Assembly: GCF_033473495.1 (NCBI RefSeq)
Contig: NC_088943.1
Location: forward strand, 1,840,001 to 1,904,000
Direction of reading: 5' to 3'
DNA from: Cercospora beticola
Taxonomy: Eukaryota > Ascomycota > Dothideomycetes > Mycosphaerellales > Mycosphaerellaceae
DNA: 64,000 nt
The stretch's first letter is position 1. Each line of letters opens with the position of its first letter. The position numbers were made by a program, and so were the translations under genes. Under the pieces are notes generated by a model, which had not been told where the DNA came from, searched no databases, and worked only from the letters and a program-made list of their open reading frames with translations. Below are positions 56,445-64,000 of this stretch, piece after piece.

Positions 56445-56808
56445 GATGAGATGGACGAGAATATGTGTGAACAACCTGTTCACAAGCAAGATAGGTTGTT
56501 GGACTTTAGGTAAGACAGCTGGATCCAGATTGTCATTGGTAGGGCGGCATCGCGGATTGCACCATTTCCGGGTTGTGACCTTTCACTGGGCATCTATCAG
56601 CGTGGATTCTCGAGAAGGTGACATTAAAAATTTACGATGATGCTGCATGTGTAGAAGAAATTGCAGGAGCGCTTGCGGAGTGAAGCCATCCGGCTAACAG
56701 ATCGGCTTTCGGAATTAATCACCCGAGTCACGTGCACGACGCGTTCCGCCCACTTCACTTCGCGTCTTTCGCGCCCGACACGCGCCTCGTCTCCCACAAA
56801 TCGACGAC
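56445..56808. promoter_or_regulatory. Divergent promoter between NAT and POLD2 genes
   Basis: 364 bp between divergent starts. ACGCG-type sequence occurs near 56730-56785 (GACGCG, ACACGCG) upstream of the replication gene, resembling the MluI cell-cycle box core, a known feature of fungal G1/S genes; whether it works here is inference. Confidence 0.4.
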
Positions 56809-58302
56809 ATGCCCGCCATGCCAGACTCTGGCGACTCAACGCTGCTACAAAAGCCATCAGACACTCCTCACAACCCTCTCACTCGCGTAGCATGCTCCTA
56901 CAACCCTCTCGCGACCTACACACTACCCCGCGGCAATGGCAAGCATTATCAGCAGCAGTATGCCGACATGTACTTCGCCAGGCTAGCTCAGTTGAAGCCA
57001 GGGTTAGTCCAGCTCGCCACTGATGCCTTTTCCGACTACGAGATCGCCGGGGAAGCGGCAAAAAGAGTCGACCGAGTGCTGGACGTTCGGCAAGGAAACC
57101 TGTGCTGGGTCATTGGCACAATCTACATGGAGATGCCTCTGAAGCCCAATGTTTTGGACGACATCGGGAAAGAGCATTGGATCGCCGCTCCTCCACCGCG
57201 GGAGAAGTATAATGGGGGTGAAGGACAAGTGATGCTGGAGGATGAGTCGGGACGACTGAAATTGACAGGGAGTTTTCTGCGGAACGTGCTGCTCGTGACG
57301 GGAGCAATCGTCGCTGTGTTGGGAACAGAAAATGTGGACGGCGACTTCGAAGTGCTCGATTTGCGGGTACCAGATCTGCCACGACAGCCGGCACGGTGGG
57401 AGAGAGACGACGGTGATGCTGCGGTGAAAGGCAAGAAGGTCAGCCAGAAGCGGGGAAAGGCAGGCAAGGTCGCCATCGTCTCCGGCCTCTCGATCAGTGG
57501 TGATGCCGGGGATACACTGCTCTTAGATTTGCTCGCCGAATTTCTCCTCGGCGAAGCAACTTCTCCCCAAAACCAGAACGAAGCATCTCAAATCTCACGC
57601 CTCATCATTGCAGGCAACGCTCTTGCCCACGGACAGCCCATCCCATCTCGAGAGGATGTCATCGCAGCAAAGAAGTCTGGGAAGCGCACGTATGGCTATG
57701 ATGCGTCTGCCTACAATGCCGCACCGACCGATCGCCTGGACTCCTACATCGCTTCACTGCTTCCGTCGATCCCGGTCACCCTTCTCCCAGGCGCGACAGA
57801 TCCCACATCAACAAGTCTGCCACAGCAGCCCATTCATGCCGCGATGTTTCCTCGTTGTCGACCGTACATGTCACATCCCCAAGAGCCAGCTGGCAGCTGG
57901 TTCGACTCACTCACAAATCCTGCAGAGTTCGATCTCGATGGCCTGCGCTTCATCGGCGGTGGAGGTCAAACCTTGGATGACGTCTTCAAGTACGTCGATG
58001 GCGAAGAGAGACTTGAGATGATGGAGGCAATGCTGCGGTGGCGGTTGTCCGCTCCGACTGCGCCCGATACGCTGCCTTGCTATCCTTTCCAGGATGGAGA
58101 CCGGTTCGTGATCAAAGAGTGCCCGCATGTCTACTTTGTAGGCAATCAGCCCAAATTTGAGACTACAATCATCGAAGGGCCTCAAGGGCAAGAAGTCACG
58201 CTGATGACTGTGCCAAGCTTCAGAGAGACTGGACAGGTCATTCTACTGGATTTGGAGGATCTGAAGATCGAAATTGTGAAGTTTGAAGCATTTTCTGAGT
58301 GA
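56809..58302 (+). CDS. POLD2: DNA polymerase delta subunit 2 (small subunit)
   Basis: A single-exon gene of 497 codons. The protein follows the B-subunit plan. An OB-fold domain comes first (NLCWVIGTIYMEMPLKPNVLDDI, then MLEDESGRLKLTGSFL). The inactive calcineurin-like phosphoesterase domain follows, with VAIVSGLSISGD, LIIAGNALAHG, IPVTLLPGATDPT and FDLDGLRFIGGGGQTLDDVFKY. The C-terminus is CPHVYFVGNQPKFET, typical of Pol31/Cdc1/POLD2. It bridges the catalytic subunit and Pol32/Cdc27 in the replicative polymerase and acts in the nucleus. The ATG at 56809 is used; another at 56818 is possible. Housekeeping gene with normal length for the family. Confidence 0.95.
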   Translation: MPAMPDSGDSTLLQKPSDTPHNPLTRVACSYNPLATYTLPRGNGKHYQQQYADMYFARLAQLKPGLVQLATDAFSDYEIAGEAAKRVDRVLDVRQGNLCWVIGTIYMEMPLKPNVLDDIGKEHWIAAPPPREKYNGGEGQVMLEDESGRLKLTGSFLRNVLLVTGAIVAVLGTENVDGDFEVLDLRVPDLPRQPARWERDDGDAAVKGKKVSQKRGKAGKVAIVSGLSISGDAGDTLLLDLLAEFLLGEATSPQNQNEASQISRLIIAGNALAHGQPIPSREDVIAAKKSGKRTYGYDASAYNAAPTDRLDSYIASLLPSIPVTLLPGATDPTSTSLPQQPIHAAMFPRCRPYMSHPQEPAGSWFDSLTNPAEFDLDGLRFIGGGGQTLDDVFKYVDGEERLEMMEAMLRWRLSAPTAPDTLPCYPFQDGDRFVIKECPHVYFVGNQPKFETTIIEGPQGQEVTLMTVPSFRETGQVILLDLEDLKIEIVKFEAFSE

Positions 58303-59129
58303 AAAGCTGACGGACTTGTGTTGGGCTGATTCTTAACACACGCAACACAACTGTGATGAGCATCTCGAGTGGCCTGGATCGCACGACGCATGTGCCCAGA
58401 TTGAGCAAAGATTGTTGACCAGTACGCGCAGCTCCGATGGGCTAGCAAACAGCTACGGCAACGCTGCTGGGTCGCGCTGAACAAAAGCACGGAAGCATTT
58501 TGGTCCTCACGACTCGAAACGTTGGACCCCAGCTGGCACCGCCACATCTCGCAAGCCAATGGCAAGCTCTGCCCGTCCCGATGCTCTGTCTGATCAGTAG
58601 TACAGAGCACGGTGAACGCGTGCAAACATCTCACCGGATTGCAATACTCAGCGAATCATCAGCAATCCTGGCTGCGACACGATCTGAACAGATTGGCACT
58701 ATTCTCAAACTTCGTGCTCAGCTTGGGTCGAACCGATTCCCATTGAGCGGAGTGAGACATAGAACCGCATGCCGGACTACCACTGCTCGAAGTAGAGACA
58801 TGTTGCGGTGTCTTCTGCCGTTGCTAGAGTAGTCTTGACTCACTGTCGAAATAGATCTCAGACTGAATCGGGTTTCAGACCAATGACAGACAGATAACAC
58901 TTCAAACAAGCATAAAGCCGTGGTGTTCGCCAGCAGTCATCCCAATCCAGTCAATTCTCCATTCCTCATCCCTCACACATACTTCTTGCACAACTGCAGC
59001 TGGCCTGCGGTTCGATCATCCACTCACTCATCAAATCTCTTCAACAATCAGAACACACGACTTCTTCCACAACCACGAAACAAACCTCTCAAAACCAACA
59101 CCTCTTCAAACAATTTCAAATCTCCTTTC
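58303..59129. other. Intergenic, no gene seen; leader of the first RING gene at its right end
   Basis: About 830 bp. The last 200 bp before the RING ATG are pyrimidine- and A-rich (for example CATCCACTCACTCATC), as in fungal 5' leaders. Confidence 0.45.
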
Positions 59130-59375
59130 ATGCCTATCTTCCGACTAGATCTCGACCTTCTCAGAATGGCTTTCGTCGCCGAAGAAGAAACCTGCCCCAT
59201 CTGTCTGGACTCGTTACAGATCCCCATCACCACAAACTGCGGCCACACTTTCTGCTTGGAATGTCTTGGGCATTGGTTCGATCACAGCGACTCCTGTCCT
59301 GCTTGTCGCAGGAGGCTGCGGTACTTCACAGTTTGGGCTATACCACGGACGGAATTGGCGGGGCTGGGATTCTGA
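59130..59375 (+). CDS. Very small RING-finger protein (1 of 3)
   Basis: An 81-residue protein (ATG 59130; an alternative ATG at 59166 would give 69 residues). It is almost only a RING domain: CPICLDSL, then CGHTFCLECLGHWF and CPACRRRLRY, with C3HC4 spacing suited to two zinc ions. Such a domain suggests E3 ubiquitin-ligase activity or a competitor or adaptor of one. No membrane segment or substrate-binding domain is present. It is the first of three short zinc proteins on the same strand at about 1-kb spacing. The upstream open frame extends to 58920 only through a GTG codon and was not used. Confidence 0.72.
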   Translation: MPIFRLDLDLLRMAFVAEEETCPICLDSLQIPITTNCGHTFCLECLGHWFDHSDSCPACRRRLRYFTVWAIPRTELAGLGF

Positions 59376-60200
59376 GCTTGGGAATGCGAGACGGATAATG
59401 ATGTTGGGTTTGCGAAGCATGATTTGAATGAGTGATGAATCGAAGTCTGAGATTCCAGGGGTTTGAATGATGTTGATTGAATGATGGACGGGGCTGGATG
59501 ATGTGTTTCGCTGCTGTGTCAGTCGTTGTGGAGTGCGAATAATCTAGGTCGACGTGAATCCCCAAAGGCTGCTCAAGCGGTTTACGAATAAGCGCCGAGG
59601 CAGCTATCTCTATCCCTCAAGTATGAACGGGCCACATCCTTATGAGAGATTGTCGGAACAAGATGTAATGAGACAAATGGAACATGCTACAACACAAGGC
59701 TTTGCAGCATGGCACTTGAAGTCGCGGGTACGCTTTCGCCGTTATTGATGAAGGGAAACGCGCACAGTGCCAGTCCTCAATTCGTTGTGCTAAGGCCATC
59801 GGACGCGGTCGAAAGCCAAGTCGAACGCAACCCGAAGCAAGTGGAAAGAAGCTCCCCAGTATAGCAATCTCGGTATCTCACGCCGTATGCACAGTCCGTC
59901 AATGAGCGTATCAGAATCAATTCCAACCTGCATCATGGCTGAGACCATGATCTTGGAGGTGAGACTTCCCTGCTCATTCGATCCCCCAGTCTGCCATATA
60001 TAGACAACACAGTCTGCACCATATCTGTTTCCACCATCACTTCTTTCCGTACATCCAATCACTCAAAGTTCTCTTCTGCAGCTGGTCTGCCATCTTTGTC
60101 TTACCTCTGTCTGCGACCACACCGACGACACAATCACCGAACGAATCAAATCGAGCAACCAAGTCAACACTACCAACAGCAACCGGGTCGCCCACACAAA
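59376..60200. other. Intergenic between small RING genes
   Basis: About 825 bp without a supported gene. A TATATAG element at 59997-60003 lies about 200 bases before the next ATG. A GTG-opened frame (59554-59748) was not accepted. Confidence 0.4.
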
Positions 60201-60371
60201 ATGAGCCAATCATCCCGATCATCGATTTTCTCCTCCAGCAGCGCGCAATCCGACAATGAACCCCAAATGGTCTGCACCATCTGTGGAGAAGTCACATCGG
60301 ACTTCGACAGACTTCCTGACGGCAGTATTATATGCGGCAGTTGTCTTGACCTCTACATGTACCGGTCGTGA
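60201..60371 (+). CDS. Very small zinc-ribbon/RING-like protein (2 of 3)
   Basis: A 56-residue protein from the ATG at 60201. After a Ser-rich start (MSQSSRSSIFSSSSAQ) it has two CxxC pairs, CTICGEVTSDFD and CGSCLDLYMY, enough for a single zinc site. It lacks the middle Cys/His set of a full RING. It may be a reduced relative of its RING neighbours or an independent zinc ribbon. No further domain is present. Confidence is limited by its size, but its position, start context and TATA-like element upstream support a gene. Confidence 0.5.
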   Translation: MSQSSRSSIFSSSSAQSDNEPQMVCTICGEVTSDFDRLPDGSIICGSCLDLYMYRS

Positions 60372-61202
60372 TTGCGGAGAGCCAAGCGCTGATGGTCCAT
60401 CGACAGGAGTCTGAAAGCTCATGCTGCGGATTAACGATGGCAGAAAAGCATTCTCTTCACTGCTGACGAGGAAACTGGTTTTTGTACGGGGGAGACGATT
60501 TTGATGTGTGTCGTACAAGAGCATCAGCGATATCACGAGGGGATTATGGGAAGAGGAGCTGGATTCCTTGAGAGAAGACCGCGAGTTCAAGACGTGACAT
60601 CTGACCAATCGATAGGCAGGGCATGGGTAGTCCCCTGATCGTTTGCCTAGATTATCGGGTACTCGACCTCTGTCATGGTTCTCTTCTGGCAAATACAGAA
60701 CGGCAAAAGGGGTACATCGGCCAGAATTCGGTCTGAACATATTCCAATATTATGTCGTACTATCGATCTGGAGCAGAAACTAGACATTCAAGTCGAGCTG
60801 TGTCTCGGCGTTGTTCTTCCTCTCATCCGTAAATGCGTGTACTGTAGCTGCAGCTCGTCGTTGGATGGAACACTCTATTGTCTGCGACTTGAATCTGTAT
60901 TGAGACAGGAAGTTGTGTTCAGATCCCAAACGGCCCATAGAGACATGATCCAGAACTTATCGCTAGGCCTCATATAATACGATAGCTGGGGCAACACGAA
61001 TTAACGATCGTGCTCTGAACTCCATCCGAAAGTTAAATACACCGTGCTCAGCACTTCCCAAATCTCTCTTGCACTCCCTTCTCCAGAACACCTAGCTCAT
61101 ACCGTCTGAGCTTCGACATTTGGTTTACAATCCGACAAGCTTCCTTCTTCCGTCCTACGGCTTGCTACACAATCGACCAGAAACTTGCTCACTCTCCTCA
61201 AA
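60372..61202. other. Intergenic between small RING genes
   Basis: About 830 bp without a supported gene; pyrimidine-rich leader sequence precedes the next ATG. Confidence 0.4.
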
Positions 61203-61385
61203 ATGCAACGATCAACCCCCGACGAGTGTTCAATCTGTCTCCGGCCACCACAAGATCCCGTCACAACCGATTGTTGGCACACCTTTTGCTACGCCTGTAT
61301 AGATCGATGCCTTGATAGCTCGAACTTCTGTCCACTTTGCCGCCGGCTGATCAAGTTTACGATAGACATCGTGGACTTCTTGTGA
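61203..61385 (+). CDS. Very small RING-finger protein (3 of 3)
   Basis: A 60-residue protein from the ATG at 61203: MQRSTPDECSICLRPPQDP, then DCWHTFCYACIDRC and CPLCRRLIKF. The Cys/His spacing fits a C3HC4 RING, close to that of the gene at 59130 (for example PVTTDCWHTFCYAC beside PITTNCGHTFCLEC). The two are probably paralogues. The protein consists of the RING and a short hydrophobic tail (FTIDIVDFL). A role in ubiquitination as an isolated RING is possible but not shown. Confidence 0.65.
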   Translation: MQRSTPDECSICLRPPQDPVTTDCWHTFCYACIDRCLDSSNFCPLCRRLIKFTIDIVDFL

Positions 61386-61722
61386 GGGATCTGAGGTGCG
61401 GAGTCTACTTCGCGCAACAGAGATACAGCGGAAAGCCGGTTGGGAGAAGACCAAAAACGTTGCCAGAAGAGCTTATGGAGTTGCGTGTTGCATTTGTACG
61501 TTGAGAACATGGTCGTGGTGTTCACAGTATCGACCATATACCGAAGTATCAGAATGTGCTGGCAAAGATGGACCACTTGAGTAGGGTACATCATTTGGTA
61601 TAATGCGGGTAGTGGTGGTGTTGAAGTGAGAATCAAGAATAATAAAAGATGGTGGAGATGAGATATCTTGTTGATTTGCCCCGCCACAGCAATGTGCCCC
61701 AAGCTAGATCCAACGTCGTTCG
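61386..61722. other. Intergenic, converging 3' ends
   Basis: No gene seen. Confidence 0.45.
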
Positions 61723-62626
61723 TCAACTCGGCATCTCTTGCGGCGCTGTTCGAGAGTATAATTCTTGGGGAGGGTATACTTGGTATGCTGGGAGTTTCTC
61801 CCGGTGTGCCTGCGGGGTAGAGTTTGGTTGTTGTGCATCAGCAACATCGTATATCCGCTGTTGCTTCCTGATGCGTCGCTTGCGAAGCAGCCAGAACAAT
61901 AGACCGCCGGCTGCAAGAATCGCAATTCCCCCACCCACACCGACTCCAGCACCAATCGCTACAGTGTTCGCGGACTCTGCTTCGACAGCTGATGTTGGGT
62001 TTGATACTACAGCTTGTATCGTCGGCATAGTAGTCGTTCGTACTGCAATAGTTGTGCTTGTAACAGAAGTTGTGGGCGATGATCTCTCTGTGCTGGTTGT
62101 AGTCGATGTTGTGCTTGATGATGATGATGACGTTCGGGTCTCATCATCCGATGGTTGAATCCAGAACTGACGAGAAGTGAACCCGCCTATCGTTAGCTCT
62201 TCATTTGTGCCTGCCGAGTTGACAGCGCGGAAGAAGTATGGGGTGCTGCAATCTCCATTACCACAGCTGACAGTCCACTGGTAGGATTCGGCCCTGAGGT
62301 TCACTGGCACTTGTCAGCTTCCATCAAATGTCGATCTCGAGCTTACACACACCAGCAAGTTGTGTTTGGCCATTCACAGACTCATTGAAAAGGACATAAA
62401 GATTCACCGCAGCATATGTTGTCTTCCACGCAACAGTCATTGGTGTCCCAAGAGTATAGATTTGAACAGGACCGGCAGGATACGTGAAGTTTCCAGTCGG
62501 GACATCACCCGTGACTGGCGTGTCAGAGAGGTCATCGTAGGGAGCGAGTGCTCCGCCTGGGCTCTGCTGGACTGCGAGGCGAGCACATGTAGCGAGCCAG
62601 AAGGCGATGTATTGGAAGCGGAACAT
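61723..62626 (-). CDS. Type I membrane protein with Ser/Thr-rich stalk
   Basis: Two exons (62626-62347 and 62303-61723) and a short 43-bp intron (GTAAGC, branch GCTGAC, GCCAG) encode 286 residues. An N-terminal hydrophobic segment (FQYIAFWLATCARLAV) may be a signal peptide. The extracellular part has a beta-sandwich look (YPAGPVQIYTLGTPMTVAWKT, then SYQWTVSCGNGDCSTPYFFRAVNS). A long Ser/Thr run, a membrane helix (about 207-233, AIGAGVGVGGGIAILAAGGLLFWLL), RKRR and a Pro-rich tail complete it. This plan is common among fungal cell-wall sensors or unknown surface proteins. The CCAG acceptor was preferred over an AAG only three bases from the branch site. The start is uncertain because the signal peptide is weak. 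Confidence 0.75.
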
Positions 62627-64000
62627 GAGAATGTAACAATCTTGCTTTTGAGTGGATAGATCGTAGCTGTTGAGGTAGGGGCAAACGTGAAGGTGGAAGA
62701 AGATTTCTAGCGTAAACTCAGCAACAGCAGACCACTGTCCATATTGAGGGATTGATCGCGCGGGTGCCAGCACGCAAAGCGCCGCCAATGCTGTACAGAG
62801 CGTGGTACGCCGCAAAGAAGCATAATCGAACGCAGTAAGCGCGGCAGTCGCATTCAGGACAAGGCTCCAGTGGTTGTTCGGCCGACGTTGTATCTTCTCT
62901 GACTTCTGAGAATAGCTTGTGTCTCCAGGCTAATCGAGTCTTGCAAGGATACTGAGTCCCACGTTGAGACCGCATTCCCATACGTAGGCCCCGGTCCTTC
63001 CGAATCGGCGTCTATGGGGCAAACCAAGTCAAGTAGCCACAAGCAACGGCGTCTGCTGGTCTCCACAAAGCAGTCCATTATTCGCTGCTGCCTCCGGATG
63101 TACCTCCTCGCGGATGGCATCATCTCGTCGTTGCTGCATCGTTGCTGGCGGAAAGTACTTCATTGGGCACCACGGTGAAGAAAGTTCATCTTCTACTCGA
63201 CATCTGCGTCTTCACTTAGCGTCGCTGATTCGCATATTTGGAAGAGAGCTATCTGTGAGGTGATACTTGCCAAGATCTGCGCTCCATGAACAACCAGCAG
63301 GCGAAGTTGGCCGACGCATATGACCCCTGCTGCTGCTGTTGCGCGCGCGCGTAAAACAAGCAACCCAGCACATGGCGCGAACTGCTGTGCCTCTCACGGA
63401 CGTGCATAATGAGACGCTCGTTCTCTTTCCACCTTGGGAATCGACATTTTCTGATGGCGCACAGTGATGTGTTCACCCGAGCAGGCCAACGCTGTTCCAG
63501 TGAGGGCTCAATCTCGAAGCCTCGCGCAGAACCAACGTCGCTCATCGAATTCCAGTATTTCAGAAGCATCATGTAAGCAGTTCGCTTCCATGGTCGGGAC
63601 CACCTTGGCAGCCTCCGGTATTTCTACGGCAGAGGGGCGCCACACCGGAGATCCTTCCGCCTGTCTTGTTAGCCGCCAAGAGAGCTCTCAAGTCTGACAT
63701 GCGGAGCAATGGGATTGGGGACGCCGGCCGACCCTTGTAGCTACGCCGCAGCGGGCGCTTACGAGGTCTTAGGAACATTCATGTTGACGACCTGTCGAGA
63801 CTTGATCAAGTCTTGAAAACCGGCCATGCAAGTACAACAGAATACTGCAACTCAACTTTGTTTCCATCGAGGCTGCTTTCGATATTGACATTTACTTTTC
63901 GGACGAGCAAGGATGAAAACTCACCATTCCAAAGGCTCAAGTTTGTCTTTTCCAGAAAAGACCTTCGACTTGGCAGATGACCTACGACAAATCGTGGCAG
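62627..64000. other. Intergenic to window end, no gene supported
   Basis: About 1.37 kb with overlapping short frames. A minus-strand frame starting MSDLRALLAANKTGG (near 63700) resembles a zinc-finger protein start but lacks the following zinc motif and was not accepted. A GCGCGCGCG run lies at 63342-63350. Confidence 0.4.

Noticed and set aside
63569..63778. Start of a ZNF830-like zinc-finger protein on the minus strand
   Set aside because: Only the first residues look similar; the expected zinc-finger segment is absent in all frames that could be spliced to it.
1..64000. tRNA, rRNA or CRISPR arrays
   Set aside because: No B-box-like tRNA core with matching arms, no ribosomal sequence and no regularly spaced short repeats were seen on reading both strands; an automated tRNA scan was not possible.

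Overview
The window looks like part of a filamentous ascomycete genome, probably Pezizomycotina and most plausibly a dothideomycete. The evidence is short GT-AG introns (43 to 93 bp), a fungal-type multimodular NRPS, CFEM and PAN/apple surface proteins, a fungal GH79 glucuronidase, small secreted cysteine-rich proteins, and an AT-rich block almost without CpA/TpG that carries the imprint of repeat-induced point mutation (RIP). The class-level placement is inference.

Left part (1-12 kb) resembles a compact secondary-metabolite locus: a partial metallo-beta-lactamase-fold hydrolase, a 2,359-residue two-module NRPS (partial C-A-T-C-A-T-C), a divergently transcribed P-loop sulfotransferase-like protein and an alpha/beta hydrolase. 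A 441-bp hAT-like MITE with an 8-bp target duplication sits between the last two. Next come a small secreted cysteine-rich protein and a GH79 enzyme (12.8-15.3 kb).

The middle (16.7-27.6 kb) is mostly ordinary chromosome: a GT64 glycosyltransferase, a RAMP4/YSY6 ER protein whose first coding exon is only the ATG, the NatB auxiliary subunit NAA25, two proteins of unknown function and an Ala-rich coiled-coil protein. A gene-poor stretch (27.6-30.2 kb) follows, then a DUF7223-like type I membrane protein and a PAN/apple-like membrane protein with an in-frame TAG. After these lies a membrane-protein pseudogene whose 5' end runs into the RIP block; several of its stops look like TGG to TAG.

From about 36.84 to 46.92 kb is the RIP-mutated block. 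It holds an internally deleted LTR element (216-bp LTRs), a tandem duplication of its 3' end, and a full-length Ty1/copia element of 6,133 bp (230-bp LTRs) inserted in the last LTR copy. Both families have a primer-binding site matching the anticodon region of initiator tRNA-Met.

The right part (48-54 kb) is a run of cell-surface or secreted proteins: a transmembrane CFEM protein, a pepsin-fold-like membrane protein without visible catalytic aspartates, a GPI-type CFEM protein and a second cysteine-rich secreted protein. Then come arylamine N-acetyltransferase and DNA polymerase delta subunit 2 (divergent pair), three very small RING/zinc proteins spaced about 1 kb apart, and another type I membrane protein. 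No tRNA, rRNA or CRISPR was seen.

All exon boundaries were inferred by eye from splice consensus, frame continuity and family knowledge; no alignment or expression data were available.
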